A DNA stretch of 64,000 bases from Tiliqua scincoides (taxonomy: Eukaryota > Chordata > Lepidosauria > Squamata > Scincidae), in contig NC_089823.1 in assembly GCF_035046505.1 (NCBI RefSeq), positions 34,396,388-34,460,387 of the forward strand. Reading direction: 5' to 3'. Position numbers and translations under genes: made by a program. Each line of letters starts with the position of its first letter. The first letter of the stretch is position 1. Below, piece after piece: positions 25,066-38,400 of this stretch. The notes beneath the pieces were generated by a model that made no database searches, had not been told where the DNA came from, and was given only the letters and a program-made list of their open reading frames with translations.

Positions 25066-25200
25066 GGGCCCAATCCTATAAACAAACTTATTTTCCCTTA
25101 TCTTGAAGAGGCTTCAGTGACTGCCCCATCACCTCAGGATGCAGTGCATGCCCTGTTGGCACAGCTGCATCAGTGCTGGAAAGTTGGATAGGATTGGGCC
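25066..25200. mobile_element. MITE, GGGCGCAATCC family
   Basis: Ends GGGCCCAATCCTAT and ATAGGATTGGGCC; shares CAGGATGCAGTGCATGCCCT with the copy at 178. Confidence 0.72.
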
Positions 25201-25629
25201 TACAATTGATCTATTCAAGTTCAGCTGCTACATATCACTTCATGAGAGAGGCTATGGGTTTTTCCAGAGTGCTCTGTTCCTGATCCATTATATTTAACAA
25301 AAACAAAGCCCTCACAGGAAAGGAAGTCCTTTTTTACTCAGAATTCTACCTTTGACTATTATGATTATTTTTGAGTTGTTTATCAGGGCCTACGTCCATA
25401 TCAATTTTTTCTCTTATGTGTACACCTTGCAGTTTAGTGTATAATGTGTACCAGTCTGCTGGTCAGCTACACCTATTTTCACAATCATGCCTAATTTCCT
25501 TGGAAATTGGATCTGGCAACCTTGACACTGTGTACTGAATTGTGAAGGTCTGAACATTTTAGGCCTGATATGTCATGTAAACATTAAAGTACAAATGTTG
25601 AAAAATTACATTCTGTAGGATGCAGATTT

Positions 25630-26310
25630 TGAGGTTAATGTTTCAGGGATTCTTTTGCAGGCCAGCTGATCTTGTGGGTTTTGCTTGCTACTATCATACT
25701 CTGAATCACATTTCGCTGAATTGATCTACAATTTCATTGATGGCCTCCTGACCCTGGCCTCTTTTCTGAAATGGGCCTCCATCTGTGCATGTGGAAGATG
25801 ACCAAAAAGCTCTGGTGCACTGCACAAAAGCAGTCCACAAACCTTTCTGCCTCTGTTCCCTTGCAACCCTATATACACTTACCTGGAAGTAAGCCCTATT
25901 GAATGCAGTGACTTACATCTTAGTAGGCATGCATAGGATTGCACTGTTAAAGGTGCACAGAGCCACTAATGTTCTCCCCAGATGGTGATGCTCTCGCTGA
26001 AGTTTTCTGAGCTCATCATTAATACTTCATGAACCAAAAGGACACTTGTTGAACTCCAGCCTTCCTATTTTAATGCCAAAGATCATTGCTTGAATGCGCC
26101 TCTCATAATATTGAAGACTATTCTCCACAGACTTTATCATTTCACATTGTTTGACTCTGCAATAAAGTCTGTCCTGTAGTTATTTCAAAGCAAATTGGTT
26201 GTGCTGGTTAAAGATATGTTTTCTAGTGGAACAGTCCAATGGTACCAGCAGTTCACAATAAACCACACCATCTAAAACATGGAAAAGGGCAGCTGATGCG
26301 TACTGCATGG
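25630..26310 (-). pseudogene. Unidentified, broken protein-like relic
   Basis: On the minus strand a protein-like composition persists over about 100 codons (DGVVYCELLVP; ENSLQYYERRIQAMIFGIK). The stretch is broken and is split by a palindromic MITE at 25862-25947. Family not recognised; it may be an old transposon or a retrocopy. Confidence 0.25.
25862..25947. mobile_element. Palindromic MITE copy
   Basis: GCAACCCTATATACACTTAC and CATGCATAGGATTGCACTG are inverted ends. Confidence 0.75.
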
Positions 26311-26779
26311 TGACTTAGTGTTCATATATGTGTACTGCCATGCATGTGATCTAGAGACAAGACACAGACCTCCTCCTACCCTTAGGAAACTAAATTTCTG
26401 AAGATCAGAAGAAAAAGAGGATTGAAACTTGAAGACTAGCACTTGCAATAATTCATACTAAGCTTTAAAGAAAGCATTCCCCAAAAGTCAAAATAAGAAC
26501 TATCACAGAATGGGAGTGTTACGAAATTCCTCTCGTGCTAAAATTTGAGATGGAAGACATGGTTCCATACCCTTCTGCTACAAGCAGTGCCATGATTTTA
26601 AGGGTCCCCCAACAGTGCAGTCCCCCATTTCAATGCATGTCCATGTACCAGTGGAACCACCCCCCCATGTCTTCCAATAAACTTCCCTTTACCAGTGGAA
26701 GGGAAGCAGCCTACTGACCATGCAGAGTCTCCGCTCAAAACTCTGTGTTGCAAATAACTGTTGCAGATGGATAATACAT

Positions 26780-27290
26780 TTAGAATTTTTGCCCTAAGAA
26801 GCCATTTTCATACACACAGAGCATTTCACTGTCACTGAAATCTTCTTGACTCAGCAGCTTTTAATTGCTCTTCTTCAATGGGTGCTGGTGAAGAAGAAAT
26901 TGCTTCTTTTCATTGTTTTTGGAAACCCTTCTATGCCTACAGGGTACCCCATATTGCCCTGTCTTCTTTTATAACTTGTCTCAATAAACGGTGGCAGGAG
27001 GAAGCCACTCATAGCTTTTAACAGCCAGGTCTGTGTGGGTTTGATTTATCACCCCGGATTAGCTTGACAGATAATGCCTCATAAAACCTCTCGAGAACAA
27101 AAGTACCTACTGCCGTTCTAGGAGAGCTTTTTATGAGCTAAATAATTATAAGCACTGCTGGGATGAGAGTGGAATGTGTCCTCAGAAACTCTCCCTGTTA
27201 TAGAGCTTTTAGCCATCGATGGAGAGAGTTTCAAGGAAATCACTGCTTTGCATGGCACGGGGACCATGCTCTGCAAAAGGAGGGCTTTAG
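26780..27290. promoter_or_regulatory. Conserved non-coding element candidate
   Basis: Long repeat-free block with TTTTAATTGC, TTGATTTATCAC, CGGATTAG (OTX/PITX-type), TGACAG (MEIS-type) and AAATAATTATAAGC. No coding frame. The strongest of the regulatory candidates by texture. Confidence 0.42.
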
Positions 27291-27471
27291 GGTACCATGC
27301 ATTTAGATATAGTTTGCCTTAGGATGCTGCACTTCTTGCCCCCCTTTGTACTCTTTGGAGTACATTGTGTTTCCTTACAGATGGATAGGGTCCTTTATAC
27401 TGATGGCATTCATAGCCCCAACAGTCAATAACTACAAGCATGTGTTCATAAGATCAAATCATTACATTGAA

Positions 27472-27489
27472 ACACACACACACACACAC
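27472..27489. repeat. (CA)n microsatellite
   Basis: Nine CA units. Confidence 0.85.
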
Positions 27490-27785
27490 CAAATAATGAG
27501 ATTATTTTTCTCAGAACATCTAACAAGCACAGTTGGCTGCTGCATATTTATTTAAGAAAACCCAACCTCATACAAATACTAGAACTTCTTCAGCTGCAAT
27601 AGCACTGCCTTCGTTTAGAAAAGCTAATACAGAAGATTTTAAACACTACAGACATGCCAAGAGTTACAAGAAGATCCCTTAGACACAGAGACGTACAATC
27701 CTTTTATGTTGATCTTGCCATCTATGGGCCTTTCTAGATTATCACTCATACAGCAATAAATGCACATATGTTATCCAGTTGTAGC

Positions 27786-29016
27786 CAGTGGCATCACTAT
27801 GGGGGGTGCGCGGGAAGTGCGGGCTACACCAGGTGACATGCACAGTGCGGGTGACGTGCTAAAATTGAGGTGATTAGGCATAATACTGTCATGTTGTATA
27901 CCGTTGGATGCGGAACTTCCAGCAGAATGCAATGCAAAAAATCAGAGCGAAATATCTCCTTTCTATTAAAAGTTATGGCCAAAAAACCAGAGAACAAAAA
28001 ATGCATGGACCCCTATGGAAATTGAAACTGAGCTGTATTGTGTTTACTTGTGAGTAGGCAACCCTGCCTTAGTGCATCAGAAAGAGCAGGCCGAGAGGAA
28101 TCCAATGACACCAGAATGGTCCTGATCCAATGAATGCAGCCCCCCAAAACACCTGAGAAGGTAGTCCCTCCCTACAAGCAGAGGAATGCATTGAGCCCTT
28201 TGGAAAGCGAAACTAAGCCTCATGGTCGCATTTACTCACAAGTAAGCAAATATGCCTTGGCTGGTGGTCAGGCCAGGCAAAAGGGAATGCGAAGCCAACA
28301 GAATGGTCCTGATCTGGTGGAATTGGAGCTCAACAATGCTCCAGAAGGCAGCCTCCCCCCCCCCCCCCACTAAAAAGGATCAAAACAGAGGCTTCAGCTG
28401 AAAAGGTGAACTTTTTTGAGACTTGCAAAGCCAGGTGGATCCTAACAGTGATCTGGTTTAAAGAAGTTCTTAAATTGAACTTGGCACTGGGTAGGGCTGA
28501 AAACCTTACTGATTTTGGAGGGGGGTTGTTATTGCATGCAGGCTACAGAGGAAATTCACTTGGTGGACCAGGGTTGGCTTCTGCTTATTTAATTATTTGT
28601 TTTACTTTAATTATTTATTCTTATTTTAATTTGCCTGATGATGTCACTTCCACCATGACATCACTTCTGGTGGGTCTTGGACAGACTGTCATTCTAAAAA
28701 GTGGATCCCAGTGCTAAAAGTTTGAGAACTGCTGCTATAAGGTGTTAGTAAGTTGACACCTGGGGGGGGGTGACACCACTAGTGACCAAAATCACAATTT
28801 GGAAATACACCATCATGTTATATATCAATCAGTGCATCATTTCATGCAGAATGTGTTCTATCTTTGTTCTATCAAAAGGGACAGCAAAAAAACCAGTGGG
28901 GGCGGAGTGATGGTACATCACCACACCCACCACCTGGGGTGTTGCTGTGCCCACTGCATGAGGGGGTGGTGTGCTGGCATCCCGCACGGGGTGACGTGAA
29001 CCTAGTGATGCCACTG
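27786..29016. mobile_element. 1231-bp hAT element of the CAGTGGCATCACTAGGG type
   Basis: Ends CAGTGGCATCACTATGGGG and CCTAGTGATGCCACTG; flanks GTTGTAGC/GTTGCAGC agree at 7 of 8. Inside is the right end of another hAT family (about 28575-28735, GCTAAAAGTTTGAGAACTG). Confidence 0.75.
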
Positions 29017-30221
29017 GTTGCAGCAGCCTAATCAGACATCTTCTGTTAAGGTTGTCTTTCTGGGGTGGGCCTATGATTATTTAATTAAAAAAAAAAATCA
29101 CACCATCCAATTTGCAGTTCTGTCCAAAGGTTACACAGGGCATTTCCTGTAGAAAGTTTGTTGGAAAATTAGTTACAAATTTGCTATTTCTATGCATGCA
29201 GGAAGAAGATAAAAACAAACACCACTCAAATCACAGAAAAGGGTTTCCAGTTGTTTATTAACAGGCCTCCAAGCTGCCTTTTGGCTTACTTAGTGCTAAC
29301 TGGAGAGGGGCCAGACGCCTGTCTGACAGTCGCATCCTGGGCTTTCTTTTCCTCTCCTCCCCAGATGTTTGGGGCTTATTAACTTCATTAGGGCCAGTCC
29401 AGGATCTTCTGAGACCTCAGGCAGTACCCATTTGTTGGCCTTGTGAATGCAGCAGTGTACCAGCTGATACCATTCTTCCCTCTGCCCTGGAGGGAATCCC
29501 CTTCAGCCTTCTAGAACCCCCCCCCCTTCTATACCAGTGGTTCCCAAACTTTAGGAGCTCAGGGACCACTAAGGCAAAATTTGGAGATGGCAGGGGCCAC
29601 ATGCAACCCCCCACCCTCGCACACAAAAAATACAATTAAATTTGTAATACATAAGAAGATTATTTAATAATTAATGTGATGGTTGTGCTTGCATTTGCTT
29701 CACTAGCTGGGAAAGTCTTGGGTTTACATGGAATACATGGAACACAAAACAATTCCCCCCCAACATAGAGGTTTTCACACCCACCCAATTTAATCCAGTC
29801 TCTTTTCCCCCACACCAGACCACATTATGCTATAGACAAGTCATGCAAGGTAGTTAAATGAGCCAAAAAAAAAGCACACACATCCTTCCACAGTTCCTTT
29901 TGTTACACAGCCCTGACCCTGCTCCCCCCACTTGTGAGTCCAGAGTCCTTAGGAAAGTGTTCAACACAATTTAGGCAGGTGAGTCCTGAAGGAGAAGCAC
30001 CAGCTCAGAGCAACATCTCAGAATGGCTGCTGCATGTCTCAGGAAGAAAAGTCCTTTTGGTGTGCACTGCAAGGTCTTTAGGGGGGGAAAAGCCTCTCTT
30101 CACTTCCTGTTCTAATTGCTGTCATGCTCTAGCTGTGGACTGCTTTGGTTGGAGCTAAGGAAGTGTGAGCAAGCCTATAGGTAGGCTGCAGCCACAAAAC
30201 AACAGCTACCTACTCTGCCAT

Positions 30222-30332
30222 TAGTCTGTGGATCTCCTTGCCCCAAGTTGTAATGATGGTGTCTAGACTAGATGCCTTTAAAAGGGGATTGGAGAAATTT
30301 CTGGAGAAGTTCATCACAGCCACAGTGTGACT
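30222..30332 (+). mobile_element. CR1 LINE fragment
   Basis: GTCTGTGGATCTCCTTGCCC and GCCTTTAAAAGGGGATTGGA. Confidence 0.8.
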
Positions 30333-30425
30333 AACAGCCCCATTCTAGGCATGTCTACTCAGAAGTAAGTTCCATTATAGTCAATGGGGCTTACTCCAAG
30401 GTAAGCATGCATAGGATTGCAATCT
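30333..30425. mobile_element. Palindromic MITE copy
   Basis: Core GTCAATGGGGCTTACTCC, end GCATGCATAGGATTGCAAT. Confidence 0.78.
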
Positions 30426-30884
30426 GAGGAGATAGGGAACTGGCCAAGTGTGGTGTGGGGGAGGGCTCCCCATAGACAAAGCTTCTGCTGCTGCTCTCTG
30501 AGGAGGAAGAGTCAGGGGTTGCACCTGCTGTACTTGGCTACAGTGGTGCCTGTTCTGCAACTTCTGGGATTGCTTCTCCCCAGGTGGGCAGCTTTCAGTA
30601 AGACAGCAGAGGTGCTGCCTGTTTCCTTCTCCAAAAGGGGTGCCAAAACCTGGTTGCCTGGATCCCTTGCTCCACCCCTGGGCGTTAGAAGCACATCCAG
30701 GGGGCCCAATTCTGCCAACTGGGGAGGGGGTACCAGGGCTGGGGGTTGAGCATACTGTTTCTCCCCTCTCCTGCTGCCACACTGCCTCCAACCCCCTTCC
30801 TCTGTGTTCCCTGGCCAGCTGGAGTCCAGACTCCCAGGGAAATCACACCCAGAGAAACCCACTCCCAGGGAAACCCCCCTAGCC

Positions 30885-30901
30885 AGCCAGCCAGCCAGCC
30901 A
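30885..30901. repeat. (AGCC)n microsatellite
   Basis: Four AGCC units. Confidence 0.85.
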
Positions 30902-31789
30902 TGCCTTTGGGGGCCTGCTGCTCCTCCTTCTCCTTATTACTCCCATTCCTCCCCCTGCTCAGGTCCCTCCCCCCCTCCCTTCTCCGCCCCCCTCAGTTCC
31001 CTCCCCACCTGCCCACAAAAGGGACTTCCCAGGCTGACTGGAGTCCTGATCTGCTTCCTGAGAAACCAGGCTGGCAGGGCTCACCTGAAGGCACCTGGTC
31101 AAGTAATGGAGGCAGCAGGCTGGAGGCAGTGGGCGGCATAGCATCTCTCTCTGCATACAGCTGAGCCACGAGGCTGCACAGACATGTGCGCACCTTACAA
31201 GGCGCCTGCACTTCACTTTTTCACTTGTCTGGGCACTCACAGACAAGGATGGGAAGGAGGTGGAGGGGGGAGGCAGGAGATGGAGAAAGGCTATGCTCTG
31301 ATTGACTCTGAGCTGCTCTGATTGGCTGCTGGTGCTCCAGAGGCTTTTTTTCTGCCTGGAAGGGCATTTTTTTCTCTTTTGTCACCAGAGACCTCACAGA
31401 CCACCTGGGGGGATGCTACAGACCACCAGTAGTCCGCGGACCATGGGTTGGGAACCCTAGTTCTATACCAATTCCTAGTTCTATACCTAGTTCTATACCA
31501 TTCTTCCATTAGCAAGGCAATAAGAGAAGAAGTGGGGGAGCATAGGGAATGGGCACCACCTGAAAACCTGCTGCTGGAGACAACTGCCTTAGCTGCCTCA
31601 TGAGGAGACTGGCCCCAAATATACGACACTAATGCGCTTCACAGACTCTAGTACCATAGATCCCAACTTTACAAAGGGGTCTCTTTACAATCAAATCACT
31701 GTACAATGGATTCTGCACAGTAAAACAAGGTTCACTATATGATGCTATTCACTTTACAGTGGGTTCATTGTTACTGCCAGCAAGATCTA

Positions 31790-32345
31790 GTGGGTGATAG
31801 CTAAGCCAATCAGCAATGCCCTCACATTCCCCTTTGCCTGGCCTGACCATCAGCCAAGGCACGTCTGCCTACTCACAAGTAAACAGGACCATGAGGCTGC
31901 TTTGCTTTCCAGAGGGCTTGCAGCTGGGAGGGAGAGAGGGACCTCCTTTTTGGGTGTTTTTTTTGGGCTGCATTCATTGAATTGGGAACATTCTGACCTT
32001 GTTGGATTCCTCTCAGCCTGCCCTTTTCGAAGGACTATGGCAAGTACGCCTACTCATGAGTAAACACGAGATACGGCTCACTTTCACTTTCCATAAGGCT
32101 CCATGCATTTTTTCTTTCCAGTTTTTTGGCCATAACTTTTGAAGGAAAGGAGCATTTTCACTCTGGTTTTTTGCATTGCATTCCGCTGGGAATTGCACAT
32201 CCAATGGTGTATGGCATGACAAGGTAGCTCCTAAAGCCACAATTTTAGCATATCATCCTCCAGGGCGCATCACACTGCATCACCCAGTGTGGCCCCCCCC
32301 ACACACACACACCTCCCCTAGCCCTCCATTGGGCCCTGGAGGAGC
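31790..32345. mobile_element. Relative of the 27786 hAT element, inverted
   Basis: Shares in reverse orientation GGCCATAACTTTTGA and TTTTGCATTGCATTC with the element at 27786. Ends not clear. Confidence 0.5.
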
Positions 32346-32675
32346 TGCTATCAAATTTACAGAGCATAGAGAACCAACAGTAAGAAAATGTAATAATGTG
32401 GCATCTTTATATAAGCTTCCTGGGCAAGCTTGAGCCAGTCACTGATTCTCAGCCTCACCAGGCTGTTGCAAGGAAAAAAGGAGCGAAGGAACTCTGTGTG
32501 TCTGTCCCAGAGGGCTGTCTTGGTCAGGACCACGCACAACCTGGAGTTAGCATTGACCATTTTTTAGGGTTGCATTAGCAATCTTGGCAAACAGAAATAT
32601 TTGATGAAGGAAATATAGTTAGCAGTCTTCCTTACACAGTTCATATTCTTTGGAGGAAAAACCTCAAATGGTCAG

Positions 32676-32987
32676 ACAGGGTGACTAGATGTCATAACCA
32701 GAAAGGAGGACAAGGCACCCCAAAAATAGGACATCCAAGAAAAATGCAGGACCTGACAAAATAAAAGCTAAAAAGCTAAAATCATATTGATTTCATGTGG
32801 TTAATTTAAACACTATATTATTTATTAAATTTAAAACTATATTACATATAATTTATTAACTACAAGAAGACTATTCGCTGCCTTCAGGGGCCTGCTCACA
32901 GAGAAAAGGAGGACATTTAGATTCTTTTCCAAGACACGAGGCTAAAAAAAGAGAACATGTCCTGGAAAAGAGGACATCTGGTCACAG
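32676..32987. mobile_element. DNA transposon remnant with GGTGACTAGATGTC ends
   Basis: CAGGGTGACTAGATGTCAT on the left and GGACATCTGGTCACAG on the right are inverted repeats around AT-rich filler. Confidence 0.7.
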
Positions 32988-32989
32988 AG

Positions 32990-33853
32990 CTTTAGAAAGA
33001 GTTCCAAAAATTAGTGAAGTACAGGCAAAAGCCCTATATAATACAAAAATGCCATAGGCAAGTGTATGTATTAAAACTAGGTATTTCAGTGGTCATGCAG
33101 TTTTTTGCCATTCTTAACAGAAGTGTGCCTCCACTACATCTTTATAAAAAAAGTTTGGAACCTGTATTTTCCTGATAACTGAATCTAATCTACATTTCCT
33201 TGATTCAAGAATTGCTGCCTGTCCAGGGTTTTGGAAAAGTACAACAGAATTTTAAGACCTTGAAAGGCTCATATGAATATAACAGTGTTTGCTGCCACCT
33301 TGTGGAAAACTCCATCTTGGTTAGATTTAAGAGACTTACTGAAAGGAAATTTCCTTTCTTACTGAAAGGAAAGGCATTCTGTAACTGAAGTTTTGGTAGA
33401 TGACAACAGTTTATTTATACCATAGAGATGCTGGATTCTGGCTTCTTACCTATGAGAAAAACCAATTATGGTGAGCTTTACCAACCTCTACCCAATAATA
33501 CCCCTTTCCAAAAAGAAAGTAAACTCAAGTTGTCAATTCTTGAAAAGAAAAAAAAATTCTGGAAGTCAGGGTAGGGCTAAGATAGAGCCCACCAGCTTCC
33601 AGTAAGGTCTAAGGGTAGAGAACACCATGAGATCTATTTATCCAGAGTGAGCACCTTAAAATAAATTGTACAGGGAAGAGGCAACCTTGGTCTGTGCTTT
33701 TTAGGGAACTGGCTCCAAAGCAATAGTCAGGCAAGTCAGGTGTGATTGTTTTACTTGGTTGTTTGGCAATCTTACTCTAAGACCATTTATAGATGTACTA
33801 AAAGCATCCCTTTTTTGTAGCATGGGAGAATTTTGTTATGTAAGACTGTAGCA
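32990..33853. other. Gene-free stretch
   Basis: Nothing recognised. Confidence 0.35.
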
Positions 33854-33861
33854 TATAGAAG

Positions 33862-34020
33862 GGGGTGGGCACACTTTCAACTTTAAGAATCCTGGACCTT
33901 TAACAATTGTGCAGGGGAGAGAATTTATTTCAGATGACAAGCTGCAGCTGCTGAAATTCCTTCTTCTATAAAATTGTTAAAGGTCCAGGATCCCTAAAGT
34001 TGAAAGTGTGCCCACCCCAC
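33862..34020. mobile_element. 159-bp hAT MITE with long inverted repeats
   Basis: Arms of about 45 bp (GGGGTGGGCACACTTTCAAC / GTTGAAAGTGTGCCCACCCC) and perfect 8-bp flanks TATAGAAG (33854-33861, 34021-34028). Confidence 0.88.
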
Positions 34021-34028
34021 TATAGAAG

Positions 34029-35113
34029 AAAGTCATTTTTAAAATCACTTGTGCATTCTAAGAAATCTTTACATTTCTCTTAAACTTTATGTTCAATAAA
34101 AAGTATTCCAGTATCATGCATAAGACTTAATGCTAGGTTTTTGTTTTTTTGAAAGTTTTACTTAAGACTAAGTAATAAAAGAAGCCTTCTTAGACGCCTG
34201 GAAGAATGCCTGCCTTTTCTCCACTGCACTGTTCCATGCAGAAACACACTCTTACCAAGAGTGTTCCCTTCAATAAATTTGCAAAAAATATTCCCTTTCC
34301 AAGCAGGGCCTCAGAAAGGAATTTTATTAAGGGGTACAAAGTTTCTTTTGAGCCTAAAAGGGAGGAGGAAGGCAAACAGGGTGAAGGAGATTATATTGTG
34401 CATATACATTTAAAATCATCTTAATAAATCCTGCTAAGTCACTACCATTTGGCATCATCTCACAACTTGTGAACACACAGATGCCTTACTGGTGACCATG
34501 AGGACTGGCACCTTGGCAGGGTTTTGCTCACCCATGCTGGGGGCTGCATAGGGAAAATGAGTGCTGAATGGGCCCACATGCAGCAATGCAACTGTATCAA
34601 TGTTCTAGTCTAAGTTTTTTCAGCCACTTCAACCACATTTTAACTAACTAACTAAAAAAATAAATATTAAGTTCATGTTTGCGATATAAATGGACTTTAA
34701 TGCTTAACATAGGGGTAGAAATCTGTTTTAAGGCCAAGAAATAAAAATGCCCAGATAAAATAAGCTTGCCTAGGCTTAGTGATGGAGGTTACCAGCTACT
34801 GATTAAAAAACAGTGAAAGACTACGACATTACAAGGCATTACAACATTTACCAATTAGAACTTGATACAGGATGAACTGCTACAGGTCTTCTCTGGTAGC
34901 TTGGGTCTCATGGAATGAGCAGAGGACAGTGAGTGTGAGGGTTTACAGTTATCCTTGGGCAAAGGTAATTTGTCTAGTGCCTGTGCACAATTATTCTAAA
35001 AGCACATAATAGTGATCACTTGGTGAGCTTAAGATAATGACAAGTTCTGTCTTACAAGTGGCAAAGTGGAAGGACAGAATGTTAGAGGCATGGCTTGTGA
35101 AAATGCTTCAATA
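34029..35113. other. Gene-free stretch downstream of the Spire-like gene
   Basis: Anonymous AT-rich DNA; no repeat ends seen. Confidence 0.4.
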
Positions 35114-35119
35114 TTTATT
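35114..35119 (-). promoter_or_regulatory. Polyadenylation signal candidate of the Spire-like gene
   Basis: AATAAA on the minus strand, about 190 bases past the stop codon. Confidence 0.45.
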
Positions 35120-35307
35120 CGTGTCATGAAATAAATTAGTGATTTTGTTTTGTGCTGCTTTCCAAATCAAGTATGTAGTGTCTGGCCCTTCAACAGTAGA
35201 AAAGAAACAAAGCTAGCAGGGGTTTTTTTCCCCCCTCTCCTATTGAGGCCTTTTAGTTTTTGATTTCCAATTGTTTTGCTTTACTTGGGGATGGGCATTA
35301 TTCAAGT

Positions 35308-35413
35308 TCAGTCCATGAAATGGGTCTTTTGTTGCAAGGAGGTGGATGAGAAGATCTCCAGAAGATATTGCTCACATTTGTTACAGATGTCCATGGAGGG
35401 CCAATCCATCATG
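35308..35413 (-). CDS. Spire-like exon 13 with stop
   Basis: Codes [20 protein letters not shown] and 14 more residues to a TGA at 35310-35308. This matches the conserved Spire C-terminus ([20 protein letters not shown]) and gives the fourth CxxC pair. The acceptor AAAAAG has a poor pyrimidine tract, but phase and homology fix it. Confidence 0.83.
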
Positions 35414-38400
35414 CTTTTTATGCGGCAGGCAAGAGATGATGATAAGCAGTGGGGTTCAAGCACAAGAGGTACTCTGGAATAGACAAGGACCCATTCAAAC
35501 TTTATTCTTAAACATTCCTAGCTGCCACTCTTTCCTCACCCTTAAGCATTAAGTCTGCTAGGATGAAGCTCAACTATCAAGAATGTATTTCCTTGGGCTT
35601 CTTTGAAAATTGCCTTTTTGAACTGCTATGAGGACTTCCACATTGGAAGCACTGATAGTTCACACAGAATAAGCGCTGAACATTCTGCAGAGGACTGCTC
35701 TTTGGTCACTCATCAGGTGGTTAGAAATAATGAAAGTACTGCAACAGCTGCACAACAAGCATAGTACATACAATTCTAATTGGGGGGGAGGTATCCTTGA
35801 AGCAGAGAGGGAAGACAGATGCTGTGTTTAAAGTCAGAGTGGGGTCTTCACGCATAGTGCAAGCCTGATGCTGCAGCTTGCATTACTCATCTGGAGTCCT
35901 CAGTATTGATCTCTCCCTATGAATCAGGTAGGCTATCCACTTTTTAAATTTTAGAAACACTTATCTGATCAACACTTTACAAAAGTTATCAAAGAGTTTT
36001 AAGAACATGTTGCAAAACTGCTTTGGTGATTGGAGATGCCATAGGCACTGGCTAATAGATACCCTCCAAGCTAGACCTCCCTCTATTGAAGCTGTATCAT
36101 ACAGAACATGGCTTATTTACACAATTTGTTCCAAAACATGTCTTTGTTCAGTAGCCCTGCAACAGTACCAAACAAATTACTACCCTACCTATGTTATTGG
36201 TTGCCTATCAAATTTCTACAAAGTTTCCTCATTTTGGTTGCCTAGACATCATACTTGCCCAGGCAAGTAACTATTTCCAAAGCTGATTTAAAGAGCACAA
36301 ATAATGCCCCATCCCCAGCACTACATTCATTTTCATCCAGAAATTGGTACTGAACTTCACTCACAAATTTTTGGGGCAAACAGACAAGGCTTTCAACTTT
36401 TTACCACAGTAGAAGGCTGTGGATGCATTACTGGGAAATGCTTGCATGCTAAAATGATTGTGATCTTGACATACTTATTGTGGTTCCTTATTGGAACTAT
36501 CTTTGATAATAAACTATGACTCAAATGTTTGATGGAGTTGATCACCTGAAGAGATTTGGAAGTATGAATTGCTAACCTGAAACTTGGATCATTATGTTGA
36601 CCTTTTCACCAAAAAGCTGAACTCCTATGAATTAGATAAGTAATCATTTTCAAGAGTTGTTTTAAAAGATACAAAGGAATCCAATGTTGTGATCATGGTT
36701 CTTATACAAGAATGTACAAGACAGAAGAGTGAATGAGAATAGAACCTGTAACAAATACTTAAGCCACCCTGTTCTGAAATTACTATGGGTCAGTTCATGG
36801 GGGGGGGGGCAGGAAGAAGACAAATGAGAGTGCACATACATTAATACCCTTCCAACTTCTACCACCTGGATGCCTGATGAAATAGTGTTTAGAACCCTTA
36901 CCTTGAAGAATCCCAGTGTTCTACTTCATATAACAGCTGTGTAGTTTTCTGATCCTGCAGGATTAAGTCATCTTTGCCCAATTTTACTAGCTTAAAGAAG
37001 CTAAGTGGAAGACGTACACAGGCTCTGACTGGCATGGACATCTAGACAGGACAAGCAGGACTTTGAAATCATTGGTAGACTCCTTTGCCAGTAAAACAGT
37101 GTTGAATATCCCCATTTACATTTGTGAGAAAGAGATCCTTCTACAATGCTTTTTCTTACAGACAGTCAGACTAACAGCCCAACCCTATGGGCTGGGTCTG
37201 CTGCTGTAACTAAAGTTCCAGCAGCAGACTGGACCTTATAGCATCAGAAACCATTGTGGAAGTGCATGTAGGTGCATGCTTTTGGGCTGCCAGCAGAAAT
37301 GGCAGATGCACCCTGTGCATGACAGCAACCAGCAGAAGCTCCTCTGGCCTTAGTGAGGTGGCAGCAGGGGTGCAATAGGGGGAGGGCTGGGGATGTGACA
37401 GATGCAGGAGGAGATGGCACCCAGCATGGGTTAACTGCACCAGATGCCATTGCCCCTGGAGTGAGCTGCCAAACCCCCCTTTGTGTTCTTAGGCTTGTGC
37501 CAAATAAAGAGCTGGCACAAGACCAGGGGAATCCACTGGTGATCAGGTGGTTTACAAATGAGTAAGGGAAAATAATTTCTCTTTCCTCTCCCAAGCCTTT
37601 TGATTGGCCCTCCCACCATAGCGTGCAGCACAGCCTGTTTTGGCAGGGCTGCATGCTATGGTGGGGGAAACCATGGGATTGGGCTCTAAGAAGAGTTTGT
37701 AAGTTATTTATAATCAGCTGTACACAGGAACTCGAAAGGTACAAACTGGCAAACCAAATGTAAAGCTGCAATGAGGCAGGCAAAGAAGAACTTGAGAAGT
37801 AATCTGCTAGAGCAGTGGTTCCCAAACTTTTCATCACCAGGACCCACTTTTTAAAACCCTCTGTCAGCACTCACCTAGGTTTAACAGACTTTTTTTTTTT
37901 ATTAGGAGTTCTAGAAAGAAATATTTATGTATAAGTAATAATAACCAGAAAAAATATCCCCAAACTATCTCTCTTTATAGCATATTTATACATGCTTGCA
38001 AACTGCAGGAGCTCAGCCACCGTTTGTGAGAGCAGTTAGCAGCTGTCAAACTGAGCTGAGCTCCTTACAGGGTAATTAGCAGATACAGTATCTGATTTTT
38101 CAATAACCTCAGGACTTGAGGCAATTAGTTATCTGATCTCTCCATCAACCTTTGTCGACCCACCAAAAATCAGGTTGCAACAGTGTTTGGAAACCACTGT
38201 GCTAAAGAAATAAATTTTAAGGATCAGCGAGAAACAATTGAATAGACATTTTATACTTTGTTTTTAAAAAGTCTTTAAAAGTAAAAAGGCTCCAATGTAA
38301 GCTTAACACTTATGGAACAAAATGATAGGATTTCTTATAGGTTAGTTACTTGAGTTTTTATGTACACACACACACTTTATGAAGCACTTACCTTGATGCA

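Larger units (their letters stand above)
29533..31460. mobile_element. About 1.9-kb composite hAT-like element
   Basis: Left end CAGTGGTTCCCAAACTTTAG, right end GGTTGGGAACCCTAG. Contains a CR1 piece (30222-30332) and a palindromic MITE (30333-30425), so it has been invaded; GC-rich right half with an (AGCC)n run. Confidence 0.6.

Noticed and set aside
30381-31246. Several long frames on both strands
   Set aside because: GC-rich repeat DNA inside a hAT-like element; proline/serine-rich shadow frames with no homology.
37244-37870. 208-residue open frame on the minus strand
   Set aside because: Lies in a Spire-like intron and runs through two unrelated transposon pieces.
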